Origin: Carex sylvatica
Lineage: Eukaryota; Streptophyta; Magnoliopsida; Poales; Cyperaceae
NCBI GenBank assembly: GCA_964058845.1
Contig: CAXKVR010000171.1
Coordinates: 1 to 64,000, forward strand
Length of the DNA stretch: 64,000 nucleotides
Direction: 5' to 3'
Shown here: piece after piece, positions 21,130 through 33,452 of the stretch
How the letters are laid out: each line of letters opens with the position of its first letter
Numbering within the stretch: the stretch's first letter is position 1
The notes under the pieces: generated by a model
The model's input: only the letters and a program-made list of their open reading frames with translations
What the model was told of the DNA's origin: nothing
Databases searched by the model: none
Translations under genes and position numbers: made by a program

Positions 21130-23755
21130 TGTCACACCCCGCGGTCCCACGAGGCGTGACGGGTTCCTCCTGCCGTAGACATACGGTTGCCCGTATGCCT
21201 ACAAGGCAAGTACGATATAATAGAAAGTAAAACACAACCAAACAAACAAACAAATAACTAAGAAAAACAGTTCATAAATCCCAACTGATCAGGTAATATC
21301 ATACAAAATCCGTATCTCGATGGATACGTATCACCAAATGACATAGAGAACACATATATATATACAATCAAAACATAAATCTATACATGTCTCTAGTCAC
21401 AATACCAGACAGCTAAGCAGCGGTGAAACCAGGCCTACCGACCTCGTGTCTCTCTCGGATCCACCGAACCGGTACCTGAAAAATTAACCCAAAAGAGGGG
21501 ATGAGAATTGAATTCTCAGTGCGATAAATTGCCACAAATCGTCCCTGGACTTGCAATCACAGATTATATTCAAAAAGTAAACACAAATAAAGTTCAAATC
21601 AGTTTATAATCATATATAAACATAAATGCACAAACCCGACAACATTTATCCAAATGAAATCACAATTCAGGAATTGCCAAGATGAAATTCAAGCACACAA
21701 TGTTTGGTTTAACTCGATTTCAGAATATCTGATAGTAACTACAGATGTTCCACCAAACTGGACCCCAATTCGTTCCCACTCGTCTGTAGGGTTACAGACA
21801 CCTACAGACGGCTATGCCAGGTAAAACCTTTTCTCATGACACTCATCTGTAGTTACAGGCTTAACTGTTTAATTAAAAGTCTGGTTTCCAATTCATATCC
21901 GGAAAATCCATATAAATCCAAATGACCATCCAAACGCATTACCCCCTGGGTAATGCCTCCGATACACAGTCACCCATAACCAAAATCATAATACAAAGTC
22001 ACTTACCCCTCGTCCCAACCGGTACTGGGAACTGCCGAGGGCCAGACGATCCAAAGCTTTAGAACACTGAGCGTCAAACGTCCATGCATTAGACTTTGAC
22101 AAATCCGGATTCACCCCCTGGGTGACGTCATCACGGTGGATGACCATAATACCATATCCACCAACCGATGGTGATATAAAGCACGGTGACTTTAATTCCA
22201 AAATCAGATCATTCAGATCAACACAAATAATAACCATACCAGCATGCAAATCAATCAGATTAAACAATTCGAGTTCCACTTTATTTGGGCAATGCAATGC
22301 ATATGAATCAAAACACAGTTTAATTCCTGAATATAAAATATCAAACAAGTCCAGAAACCCCGCACCTGAGTAATAGCACGCTCGACTAAGGCTCAGGCGT
22401 CTCGAACGACCCAGAAATCCTTTGCCTCGTATGATTACCACCTATTTTACACGTTAAATTCGATTAACGCGTTCGATTAATATCCGATAATTAATACCAT
22501 TACCAAACCCTAATTCGAATTCCAATTCAATCGGTAGTTCTGAATAAACAACATGAATCGATATGTTTTACGAAGTTATAACTCGATTAATTCCCGAATT
22601 TCCCGAATTTCACACACAAAATACCACAATTCATTTCCATTCCAATCCAACCCCAAAACCCTAGTTCAATTCCAAATTCCCCAAGCAAATCAATCCGATT
22701 ATCGAGTTATAACGTTTCAACTCAAATTCGAATTCGAATTTCACCAAAATATAACAAATCAAATAAAATTAGGGTTTCCAAGAGAAAAGGAAGATAAATC
22801 GTATCAATTATCACAAATTAACAACTAATCGAGCTAGAACTCGATTACGAAACCCTAATCACAAGTTTCAACCGAAATCATGACAAATCGAATAAATCGA
22901 ATAAATTAGGGTTTTTCAAGAAATTGCAAATGAGAAAAATATACCAAATTGAAGCTTTATAATCGATCAAGGATCGTCAATTCAGCTCGAATCTCGATTT
23001 TCCGGTCAGTTCGATCAGTTTCCGCGCTCAATTTCTCTCTCTCTCTCTCTTTCTTTTTAGTTCGGCCCTAAACCTAGCTCTCACGGTTTTGCTTCAATTA
23101 ATTCGGTGGAATAATGAAAGAAAGAGAAAGGTATTTGATTAATATTTGAAATTTTGCAAATAAACCCTCCAACTTTTAGTTATTAACAAACTTTAAAATG
23201 TTTGTTACAAATAGGCCCTTTATGTAAATGTTTTATTTCACAATTAAGCCCTTATGTAATATTTTTATTTATTAAAAAGAGGAAGAGAAAGATTATTTGG
23301 TCCATTTTGCTCATAAGTCCTTCAAAAATATCAAAAATAGCACATAATACACCCCAGTGCGGACCAACCATCCGCACTGCGGATCCATCCAGCCGCATTC
23401 ACTGCGCAAATAACAAACACACCCCAGTGCGGATCAATCATCCGCACTGCGGATCCGTCCAGCCGCACTCACGGCGCAGGAAAAAGTCCGAGCCTAGTAC
23501 GGACGCACTGAGGCCAGTGCGGATGCTCCCATCCGCATTCAGTACTTAGCGAAATTTTCAGAAGAGTACAGAACTCACCCGCAGTGCGTGTGCCCATCCG
23601 CACCACCATCCGCACCCAGAGAAATTGCATAAATTCGTTAAGGAAATTGTCCCAGTGCGGTTGAAGCCACCCGCAGTGCGGGTCATCCATCCGCACTGGA
23701 CCGTTTTTCTATATTTATTTATTAAATTTACGATTCTAAAATTCATAATGTCACA
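21130..23755 (-). mobile_element. Solo LTR of a large LTR retrotransposon (2626 bp)
   Basis: The plus strand begins TGTCACACCCCGCGGTCCCA and ends CATAATGTCACA, the TG...CA form of LTRs. The 5-bp target duplication TTAAG is perfect at 21125-21129 and 23756-23760. No second LTR or gag/pol sequence is present, so this is best read as a solo LTR left by recombination. Reading on the minus strand, the 3' end is GGGGTGTGACA, a form I associate with Ty3/gypsy chromovirus LTRs; that lineage call is tentative. The longest frames inside (about 150 codons at 21986-22441) are not gene-like. It is more GC-rich than its surroundings. Confidence 0.82.
23345..23700. repeat. GTGCGGAT / ATCCGCAC motif cluster inside the solo LTR
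   Basis: The nearly palindromic ATCCGCACTGCGGATC occurs at about 23370 and 23440. Further CCAGTGCGGAT, ATCCGCACTGG and ACCCGCAGTGCGGGT copies follow to 23700. Two longer units (CACACCCCAGTGCGGA..., about 76 bp) are in direct tandem. The patch is markedly GC-rich for the window. Confidence 0.75.
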
Positions 23756-23918
23756 TTAAGTGTTGAAGTTGGGACCGTCATAAAAAATGAAGGATATGGA
23801 TAATCAAGATCAGATATTTTTTATTATTACTGAATTTTTTTTTAATTTTTTTTTGTAATACGACCAGCCAGCACCATATTAAATTTGCTGACCAATAAAT
23901 CAGCAATCAGATATCCAA

Positions 23919-24085
23919 TAAAAATAGTAAACAAATTCATAAAAATATAAAATTTGGTCTCCAAGCACATTTTAATATAGAGATCACATCTAACAGTTCA
24001 GATCGACTATTTGGACATTGGAAACAGAAAAATGAGTTATAAACATATGTGGAGATATGCTTATATAAGCATAGTAGCCAACCTC
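23919..24085. mobile_element. Right half of a family 1 MITE (copy C)
   Basis: From AATAGTAAACAAATTCAT to TAGTAGCCAACCTC it matches the right arm of copies A and B, including AGATCGACTATTTGGACATT. The left arm is missing. A TA microsatellite follows directly, as with copy A. Confidence 0.75.
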
Positions 24086-24505
24086 ATATATATATATATA
24101 TATATATACAAATTACATGTTCACTAATTCATTTTACATTACATCCAACACTTCCTTTCTAAAAAGAACTAATACAAAGTCAATGAATTCTCGATATATC
24201 TTTCGTTGTGACTTGTATTAAGCACACCTTGTATTATTTAATATTTATATAACAGTTCAGCAATAACATATATATTTTATGAAATTATTTTATGTCGTCT
24301 AGGAAAATTGTTTTTATACCTCTATCAAAATGCATGCCTAGATCCTAGTGCTAATTAATGTCATTAACGAAACACATGACATATAATATATGCATTAATT
24401 AATTCCCAACCTAAGCCCTTAGGTTTTTGCAGGAACTGTATTGTAAATTAAAAAAATAATTATAATTTGTAATATGTTAAACCAAATAGTTAGTACTTGG
24501 TAAGA

Positions 24506-24988
24506 GTGAGACTACGATATATGGATTTATATCTCTATATTAAAGTTCAAACTGTTAATATGAATTGTTTATCATGATCTTTGCCAAATTATACATTTTT
24601 TTATAGTTTATTATTTTTTTTTTCATAGGTGGAAAATCAACATTTGGAATGATCAAGAATCTTTAGATCAAGTGATTTTATATATATTAAAAAAATAAAA
24701 ATAATTATAGCCCTGTTTTTAGAACACCATTGGGTTTTTTTACTAATTTTTATATTAGTAGATCAATACCACTGTTTTTGGAGGATCCAAAAGTTTCAAA
24801 TCAAATAATTTTCTATCTATCTAAAAAATAGTAAAATAATCTAAAAGATAAATAATTTGTTCTGCAAGTACATTTTCATATGTAGATTATATTGAATGGT
24901 TTCGATTGACTGTTTGGACTTTAAAAATAGATAGATGAGTTCATAATGCATGTCACAGTGTAATATACATATTATCATTGTCTCACTC
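24506..24988. mobile_element. Palindromic MITE, family 3 (GAGTGAGACTA tips)
   Basis: The left tip is GAGTGAGACTACGATATATG; the right end CATTGTCTCACTC inverts to GAGTGAGACAATG. Interior phrases match the element at 7975 (ATTTTCATATGTAGATTATA, TTGAATGGTTTCGATTGACT). The flanks give no convincing duplication. It is more degraded than the 7975 copy and has an extra 100 bp or so near the centre. Confidence 0.65.
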
Positions 24989-25235
24989 AAAAAATCATAA
25001 ACAAAATTTGGGATTAATTCAAAAAGATCGAAATAAAAATCTCGATCCACACTTTTTTTTTTCAGCCTATGCCTACTTTATTAAAAAAAAAATGGACCTT
25101 TTTTAACGGATCGGCACTTAATATTATTTTAGAGATTTAATTAAATTTTTTCTCATCTTAAAATAAAATGATCAACATAAATTATGATCATATAAGTTAG
25201 AGCCATAGAATTGTATATTTGAACTCAAAGAAAAA

Positions 25236-25625
25236 TGTTAATATGCTACGCGTAGCATAGAGGGCCTCCGTGCAATAACGACTCAATATTTGAGTTTTTA
25301 AAATTCTAACAGTCGATCCGAATCATTCAATATGATCTCCATATGAATATGTACTTACAAACCAAATTATATATATATTTTTAAAAAATATTATCTTTTT
25401 AGATAGGTAGAAAATCACTTGATCTGAAAATTATGTATCATGTATTTAGATCAAGTGGTTTTCTATCTATCTACAAAAATAATAAAAAAATTCTAAAAAA
25501 TATAAAATTTGGTTTGCAAGTATATATTCGTATGAATATCATGTTAAACAGTTCGGATAAACCATAAGAATTTGAAAACTCAAATATTAAACTGTTACAC
25601 GGAAGCCCTGTACTAAGCGAGCACT
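25236..25625. mobile_element. Palindromic MITE related to family 3, different tips
   Basis: The left end has GAGGGCCTCCGTGCAATAAC, and the right end inverts to AGGGCTTCCGTGTAACAG. The interior has TCTTTTTAGATAGGTAGAAA and ATCACTTGATC with their inverted partners, plus AGTCGATCCGAATCATTCAA. So the family 3 core is joined to another tip. Exact ends are uncertain. Confidence 0.6.
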
Positions 25626-27765
25626 GTAGTCAACTCCTTCAAATCTACATTCAAGTTCCTGAGAAAGTGAGAAGTGTTAGTTTTGTACGGCACCACTTTT
25701 TTATACGGCAGGGAAAGACCCATATCATGATTCTCTCCATTTGACTGTTAGTGGATCTAACAATTGTCAAAGAAGGCTGTGATTGGATGTAAGATAAGGT
25801 TAGAGCATAGATTTTCTGGTGCAGTAAAAAAGGAGCATTTATTACACTTTGAGTTTGGTGCAAGGTGTACCCCTAGGTGTATCTACAATATTACTAATTT
25901 ATTATATATTCATTTATATATTTGGGAGTATTGATTGTTTCTGATGTTTGTTTGGTTATGAACTCATGATATTGTTAAAAAATGTTAAATAAATAAACAA
26001 CTTCATGTCCTTCCTATGAAGGGTTGTTTGGATGCTCAAATATTCCACATGACAAACATATAGAACATAGTTTATTTGGATTTCTTATGTATGTATCTAT
26101 TCTCTATTCACTAAGATAAAATCATATGAATGTTATACATGTAAAATTTGTCACAATTTGATAAAGTCAAGTTATGATCATCTTTAAATCAAAATGGTAA
26201 AAATTTAAAAAATGGCACATTGATCTAAATCTTGACCTACGTTTGATATAGTAGTTGAAATTATAACAATAATAAAGGAATGTGCTGACATGCAATCAAG
26301 ATAATTGAAAAATTAAATAGTTTTTATAATATATCTATAAGATATAATTCACCAACAAATAAAAAATTAACAATCTTTATTCGTCCCTCCATTTATGCTC
26401 TTTCATGTTAAATTTTTTTTCCTTCTTCCAACATGTGATCGAATTCGAACAAGGACGGAACTAGAAAATTGAGATTGGGTAGCTAAATAAATTAATATAG
26501 TGTAAATTTTATTTTATAAGGGTGACTAAAAAAGTTCTTATTGAAAAAAAGGTGACCAAAAGATATAAGTACGTATAAGAAAATATAATATAAAGAACAA
26601 AATTTCAAACTTTTAATTTATAGGGGCTAAATAAAACTTAGATCCGCCGCTGCATACGAAGAGGTCGGTAGAAGAAAAAAAACTAAACAATAATTAAATA
26701 GGGAGATACTAAAATATGTAAAATATAACAAATATTAAATAGAAGTATATTTTATAATTGATTTTTAAGTATACAAATTTTGATTAATTTTTTAAAATTT
26801 AAATATATTTAAGTACTTTGTAAAAAAAAATTATATAGCATCATAATTTAAAACAACTTAGTATTACAATTCAATAATGAAGAGGGAGGGAGAAGAGAAG
26901 CCAAAAATGGGAGATGGATACCAGCAAAACAGCAAAGTGATATCTAATGGCACAGCTGTGTTTCCTCGTGAAACAATGCAGGCTTTCTCACATTCCTAGA
27001 ACACCTCGCTCTCTCTTCTCTCTCCTTTTTTTTTTTTTTTATTGAAATATTTAATAGATATTACTAAAATATAAAAATAAATGTGTTTACATCACATGCA
27101 TACATAATATAAAAAGCTTCTATTCTCACAATATTCTAATCCTCAATACTATACTATTTGTTGCACCGGTCTTCATACAAACCATTTTCATAGTGTCATC
27201 TCCTCAATAATCTTACTAACCAGTAATGCCGACGAAGATTGCCTCATCTCCTCAATAATCTTCTCAACAATGCCACACCCAACCCTACTTCAACCAAAGT
27301 CCATACACGACTAGCATACTCACATAGAAAAAAAAAAGGGAGGTTTCTATATCACAGCAATTACACAGGGGGCATCTCATTTCACACATCATCCCTCTCC
27401 GCAACATCAAGTCATGGGTTAGAATTCAGTCTCTCAAGATGAGAAAAGCAAAAAATTTAACTTTTACAGATGTGAAACTTGTCCAAACATTCCATCTAAT
27501 TTTTTCACACAACATTATGATCTTATAAAAAGAACCCGATGAATACAAATCATTAAAAGACCATCACAAAATCAAGAAATCATCCTCTTTTTCTCAATCT
27601 CTCTCTCTGACTCGGTAAGTTTCTACTTCTACTCTCTACGAAGTCCAATTTACCAGTTACCCCTCTTAAATTAATATTACCTCGTCAACACCTCCAAAAG
27701 CTCATTATTTTTCTTTTAAAACACCCTTCTTGGATCGTGTACAAATCGAGAATAAGCTAAATAAT
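25626..27765. other. Intergenic, no gene seen
   Basis: AT-rich with no recognisable coding region. A GTACGGCACC...GGTGCAAGGTGTACCCCTAG stretch at 25690-25880 looks like decayed transposon sequence. Long poly-T at 27027-27041. Confidence 0.45.
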
Positions 27766-28436
27766 GAACTCAGGCAATATATATATAATATGATATTTTT
27801 GTTATCATTAATTGTTTACTATAACATGTTGAATTTGCAATATTTTTTTTTTTAATTGTTGGTAATCAGGGGTGTTCAAACAGTCGGTTCGGTTCAAACC
27901 GAAGTAAAATGACCAAATCAAATTTTTTTTCGGTTTTCAAAAATAGAACCGAACCGCCGGACCAATTAAACCTATCAACCGATTAAGAACCGAATAAATC
28001 AAAGTATATTTTAGTTTGTTCGGTTCAAACCAAAGTAAACCTATTGATATTATTATTAACAAAAATAATACATTGTCATACACAATAATTGAAATTTGGT
28101 TTGGTTCAGTCCGGTTTGGTTTAATGAAATCATTATAATACCAATAAAATTTGAACCAATAAAAATCGGTCGGTTCGATTTAATCGGTTTTGAGAAGTCT
28201 AAACCGAACCGATCCATTTAAACCAAAATTATTCAAAATTTAAACCGAACCGATCAATTTAAATCGAAAAACTGATCCATTTACACTGAAATTTTCTGGT
28301 TCGGTTAAAAATCGAACAAATCGACCGTTTAAACACTCATATTGGTAGTGACTCAGGCAATATAAATAATATGATATTTTTGTTATCATTAATTGTTTAC
28401 TATAACATGTTGAATTTGCAATATTAATTAATTGTT
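27766..28436. repeat. Direct repeat of about 85-95 bp flanking a hAT-type element
   Basis: The segment ACTCAGGCAATAT...TGAATTTGCAATATT occurs at about 27768-27843 and again at about 28351-28426, nearly identical except for an ATATAT length change. The hAT element at 27867-28341 lies exactly between the two. Either a short tandem duplication was the target, or a duplication followed the insertion. Confidence 0.85.
27867..28341. mobile_element. hAT-type element, GGTTCGG family
   Basis: A 475-bp element from CAGGGGTGTTCAAACAGTCG to ACCGTTTAAACACTCATA. Flanks are TTGGTAAT (27859) and TTGGTAGT (28342), 7 of 8. Subterminal CGGTTCGGTT and AACCGAACCGAT motifs lie at both ends. Non-coding. Confidence 0.85.
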
Positions 28437-29205
28437 AGAAACATAATAGTTTGCCAACAAATTATTTCGTGTTATGATAGTAAAATTAGGATCTCTTCCA
28501 TATTTAATACATATATAATAATATAATGTTTGATCATTAAATATCCAATGCTCCTCGTATACCTTGCAAGATTTAGAATTCGTGCTTTCAAAAAAATAGA
28601 ATTCGATCTCTATGAGAAATAATGGCATCACTGACCATCCATACTAGACACCTTATTTTAAATATTTAAATATATTATACTTGGATGTTTATGAGGGTGA
28701 GTTGCAAATTAATCCCTCCTATGCAATGCATGCAAATATGAAGGGATCGGCCACATATACTATAACAGATCGAGGGGATTTCTGCAGTAATGCAATGCAT
28801 GCAAATATGCAAAAAAAGAAAGTCAGCTCGGAGTGATTGATATAAAAGAAAGAAAAAAAAAATGCGATTCTCGATTCGCTAATTTGCTCAAGAGAATCGT
28901 TGATTCGTTAAAAAAAAGAAAAGAGATCCGCTACTAAAGATCAAAATATGGGTTATGTCGTACTGTGACTTGGATCAGATGTCATGCCGTGATCAAGTTA
29001 GATTTAACGTTAACGTATTGTATTGTGATTAAAATTGAAAGGAAGTTTACGGCACATTAGTCGCACCACACAATTAATTGATTATGTTTAACTATTTTTT
29101 TTCATAATTTAGGTTAGTTTATTAAAGATTCACCATTCGATCAATATCTAACGGTCCTAGTTACACGTAATCACGTGCCGTGACTAAATCTTTCACGTGA
29201 TGTTG
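28437..29205. other. Intergenic; small direct repeat
   Basis: ATGCAATGCATGCAAATATG occurs at about 28719 and 28790, about 70 bp apart. Nothing else is recognised. Confidence 0.45.
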
Positions 29206-29209
29206 CATG

Positions 29210-29525
29210 TCAAATTTTCAAAATATAGTAATGACACACGAATGGTCACCGTACGTGATGTGCCGTGACGTATCCGGTCACACCGTGATTTTTTTAGATC
29301 CTTATCCAATACTATGCTCTTATTTGCCAAGAGAAAAAATGTTTACTCTTGTTAGTATTTTGTACCTATTGTCAAATTTTCAAAAAATGGTAAGGACACA
29401 CAAATGATCACCGCACGTGACGTATCCGGTCATACCGTGACTTTTTTAGATCATTATCGAGTACTCTGCTCTTATTCGCCAAGAGAAAAAACAAAATTTA
29501 CTCTTATTAGTATTTTGTATCTAAC
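29210..29525. repeat. Tandem duplication, two copies of about 160 bp
   Basis: Unit 1 (29210-29367) and unit 2 (29370-29525) share GTCAAATTTTCAAAA, GTGACGTATCCGGTCA, CACCGTGA/TACCGTGA, CGCCAAGAGAAAAA-like sequence and TTAGTATTTTGTA. They are about 85 percent alike by eye. Unit 1 has an extra GATGTGCC. Confidence 0.8.
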
Positions 29526-30140
29526 TTAACTGAAATTCTGAATTTGTCCCTGATTATATAAACACATTATATTCATATTTCAGAAACCTATTTATAATAA
29601 CAATCCTAGTTATAGAATATTGAGCTATTCAGGTGGATTGATATATAACGGAAATCAGTTCGAGGTTCTAATTTTTTTTTCTTGTATTAATTAAACATGG
29701 AGTAAATATGTATCCAATAATTCATTTTAAAATGTTAAATTGTAGGATGACTAATTAAGATTATTAATTAATGTGCGACAATGATGTCTAACATCATTAA
29801 TCCTAGGTACATTCCCACATTAAATATATATGCTTATCACAACATAAATTAGGTAAATATCATTTTTATTGTTTTGACTTTTTTGTCTCATAAGAAAGCT
29901 ACCACTTATTAAGGAGAGAGGATTACGATATGAAAACCCTTCAAAGAAAAACTTGAAGCATTTGATTTGAGCAACCCAATCCCACATGAGGAAAGTATTT
30001 TACCATAAAATCAATACAAGACAAATAAATTATGGGCTTTTAAACTAGCAATCTTTTTATTTTTCCAATACAGAACTCACGTTTTGCCATTCATATATGT
30101 ATGTATGGTATCTATCAGTTTAACAACCTCGTATACTTTT
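29526..30140. other. Intergenic, no gene seen
   Basis: AT-rich sequence without recognisable coding, RNA or repeat features. Confidence 0.45.
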
Positions 30141-31094
30141 GGGGAAATTTCATGTATGCCCCTCAAAAACTTCAAAATTATCCCCCCCCCCACCCCTAAA
30201 GTTCATAATATCATATTTGAGGAGGGATCCACTTACATTTTTTAATTTTTTTTGACACTGTATTACACCCTACATTTTCAAAGTTTTCAAAGTCTAAACA
30301 GTTGCTCCAAACCGTTCAACATAATAGATGTATTAAAATGTGCTTGAAGATCAAATTTTACTCTCTTTTTTTCAATTTTTTTTACTACTTATTAAGTATT
30401 TTATAAAATCACTGTGTTTAGATCATTGAATTTTTGTATCCATCTTAATAAATATTAAAAATATTAAAAAAGATGTAAAATTTAATCTGCATGCACATTT
30501 TAATATATCCATCATGATATACAGTTTGGATCAACTGTTTGGATTTGGAAAATGTAAAGTATAATCTGGTGTCATCAAAAAAGGGTGTAAGTGGATCCCT
30601 CCTCATCATAGTTTTAGCCTTCCTAAATTTCAAAACTAATAAATTTACCCATTTATTGCATTTTGAATCAAAATTTATTTAAAATTTAAAAAGTACCAAT
30701 TTTACACTTTATTAAAAAAATGTATATGTATCATTATTAAGAAAAATATGCACACATTTTATATTGGTCGGTTTATGAGAAAAAATAGTTTATTTATCTA
30801 CTTCTGACGCATGCAAAAGCGTAAATATAAATGTCACTATATATACGTCAGAAGTAGACACATTAACCATTTGATCTCGACAATCGACTAATTAGAAAGC
30901 TGACATTTTTCTTTAATAGGCTACATATTTTTGTATGTTCTAATAGAGTGTAAAATGAATTTTAACAGAAAATGTAATAATATGGATAAATTTGTGAGTT
31001 TTTGAAGTTTAGAAGGGTTACTATGATATTAACAAGTTTTGAGGGGGGCATACGTAATTTTGAAGTTTTTGAGAGGTAAACATGAAATTTCCCC
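30141..31094. mobile_element. Long foldback element, interrupted by a family 2 MITE
   Basis: Left tip GGGGAAATTTCATGTATGCC; the right tip at 31094 inverts to GGGGAAATTTCATGTTTACC. The arms pair over about 200 bp or more (CTCAAAAACTTCAAAATTA; AATTTACCCATTTATTGCAT against AATTTATCCATATTATTACA). Near the middle ATCTACTTCTGACG and CGTCAGAAGTAGAC pair about 30830. Only the left arm holds the 30219-30604 MITE, so the right arm shows the uninterrupted state. Confidence 0.75.
30219..30604. mobile_element. Palindromic MITE, family 2, with 9-bp target-site duplication
   Basis: Ends GAGGAGGGATCCACTTACAT and, inverted, GAGGAGGGATCCACTTACAC. Flanks ATCATATTT (30210) and ATCATAGTT (30605) match at 8 of 9. 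The unoccupied opposite arm of the host foldback reads AATATCATAGTAACC, which agrees with the duplication. This is the best evidence that family 2 makes 9-bp duplications, as Mutator-like elements do. Confidence 0.85.
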
Positions 31095-31214
31095 AGTTTT
31101 ACCAAATATTTTAAATTCATAAACCACATAGAAGCCATTCTACACATTACTTTTGTCATGATTAATTGTAATTTTATATAATGTATTCATGCTCACGCAT
31201 TTATTATATATAAA

Positions 31215-31760
31215 ACATGTTCCCGGTGACAATGAATATTTTGATAATATTAACAATTCATTTGTAAATTAATTTTATTTTATTTTCAAAAGTAGATTAT
31301 TTTATAACAACAAATTATCTTTTACCATTATTAAAATTATTAAATTTATTTGTTGTCAATAAAACTCTACTTTTTACTACATATATACAACAATAAAAAA
31401 TGTATAGTTGTGTATTAAAATCACTATAAAAAAAATACACAAGCCTGGGCGCTGCTGCCACATATATATATACACTTACGCATTTACGTACTATATAATT
31501 GAGATCCTTTGAGAATTAATATTTTTAAAATATTAACAATATTTGTAAATTAATTTTAATTTTGTTCAAATTTAGTTTTTTTTTTTTTTTTAAATGCAAA
31601 ATATCTTTTACCATTAATAAAATTATTAAATTAATAAATTGTCAATAGAACTCTAATTTTTACTATATACATACATCAATAAAAAAATGCATAGCTCTTT
31701 AATTAAAGCACTATGAAAAATGCACATGCCTGAGCTCTACTGCCACATACTCACATGTGG
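31215..31760. repeat. Tandem duplication, two diverged copies of about 270-285 bp
   Basis: The pattern AATATT...ATATTAACAAT, TGTAAATTAATTTTA, ATCTTTTACCATTA, TAAAATTATTAAAT, TTGTCAATA, AACTCTA, CTGCTGCCACATA / CTACTGCCACATA occurs in the same order from 31215 and from 31500. Divergence suggests an old event. Confidence 0.75.
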
Positions 31761-32935
31761 TGTATCCATGTATCCTTTTATGTACACACACGAATGTGCA
31801 CGTACATAATTGTGCACAGCACTATACCATGCTTAGAAGTAGTAGATCTAGTCCGGATCTTCTCCAGTCCAGACTTAACTGGAGGAGTAAACCATGTGTG
31901 AAAACATGCATTCTACAATATATAGCAATATTGTCTTTTTTTTTTTTTTTTTTTTGTAAAAACTTGACAGTGCTATAGCAATTAATATTGTCATTTTACA
32001 TTTTTTTTTTTTGTAAATGAGGAATTTTAACTGTAAATTTTTTTTCTTTAGATTTTTCTATGGCATTGCCATTTTTCAATTGAGGCATTTCAACTGTTAC
32101 TAAATGAGGAATATATGAAAACAAATTTCACCGTTTTAATATATGCTAGGATAAAGTGTTTAACAGTGTCAATATTATCGTGAATATTCTCATCGGTAAT
32201 AGGGATATTTTGTGAATAATAATTTCAATCGTTTTACTATTGACAATAGTTATTTTTAACCTGCGCAGATAGTGATAAATTTTTGTAGGTATTGAATCAA
32301 ATTTACTTTGATGCATGTCTGATCAGAACTATTTGATTCGTGCGGAAAATGAAATTATAAACCGTCGGTAAATCTAATTAAATGAGACACAATTAAACTC
32401 GATACGAATCAAACGGTGACGTCAAGACCGAACATAACATCAGACTGAAATTTGATCAGATGCATGCCATTGGATCCATTCGCTACGCACCTTTGTTATT
32501 CAACTTTACCCTTTGTTGCATGCAAGTTACATTTATTACATTTTTTGTGAATGCAATTAATGATGAGAAATTTTTTGACATCTCTCTCTCTCTCTCTCTC
32601 GCTTTCTCATGTAGGATTCATCAATATATAGAGAGAGCGTCTGAACTATGGAAAAGTAAAACATAATTGGACCTTAATTTGGTGTAATTATTGATATGTG
32701 GCAGCATTTCAAGGTGCAGATGAGCAGAGATGCGTAGCTACAGTTTCATTTTGACTGAGATGGGACAAACATGCTTTGAGGTTATAAATGACACATTTCG
32801 CTTTTCACATGGATAAATTTCCATTTTATTTTCACTGACATGTTGTACTTGTGTTCATAAAACCAAAATATATATATATATGAACAGCGTTGTTGTAAAC
32901 TTGTAAGTTGTAACTGCATGCTTTCTATGTCACGC
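31761..32935. other. Intergenic, no gene seen
   Basis: Poly-T runs at about 31935-31955 and 32001-32012. A (TC)n run lies at 32580-32600. No gene or known repeat recognised. Confidence 0.45.
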
Positions 32936-32937
32936 AA

Positions 32938-33452
32938 CATTTTTAGAAGGTGCAGGCACAAAAAATACATTTCACTGTTTAAAAGTCTACTACTGCATGT
33001 ACAGAAACTTTTTTTTTTTACAACAAATAACTTCTCAATAAATAATATGAAGAATATTATTTTTTTCATGAAGCACATTTTATATTTTCTTACTTACTAC
33101 TCCACACTACTTTCAATTTAAAATTCAATAAGTTATACATCTGGTCACTTTTTAGAAGGTGCAGTAAAAAATAATAGTCTGTAAAAAAAGTCTACTGTTT
33201 ATATATCTGTCCACTTTCAATTAAATTAAACTTTTAGAAGGTGCAGGTACAAAAAATACATTTCACTGTTTAAAAGTCTACTGCTGTACAGAAACTTTTT
33301 TTTTTACAATAAATGTTTAGTCTGTAATTAACTTCTCAATAAATAATATGAAGAATATTATTTTTTTCATGAAGCACATTTTATATTTTCTTATTTCTTA
33401 CTTCACACTAGTTTCAATTAAAATTCAATAAGTTATATATCTGGTCACTTTG
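32938..33452. repeat. Recent tandem duplication, two copies of about 210-290 bp
   Basis: Copy 1 from about 32938 and copy 2 from about 33232 share TTTTAGAAGGTGCAGG, ACAAAAAATACATTTCACTG, AATAATATGAAGAATATTAT, TTTTTTCATGAAGCACATTT and TTCAATAAGTTATA...CTGGTCAC. They differ at only a few positions. Copy 2 has a small extra AATGTTTAGTCTGTAATT, and a shortened third start lies at about 33150. Confidence 0.85.

Noticed and set aside
21986..22441. 151-codon minus-strand open frame
   Set aside because: Falls inside the solo LTR, crosses no recognisable domain and ends arbitrarily; LTRs do not normally code.
29210..29525. Regular spaced repeats that might suggest a CRISPR-like array
   Set aside because: Only two long diverged units with no short identical repeats or spacers; a plain tandem duplication in a plant genome.
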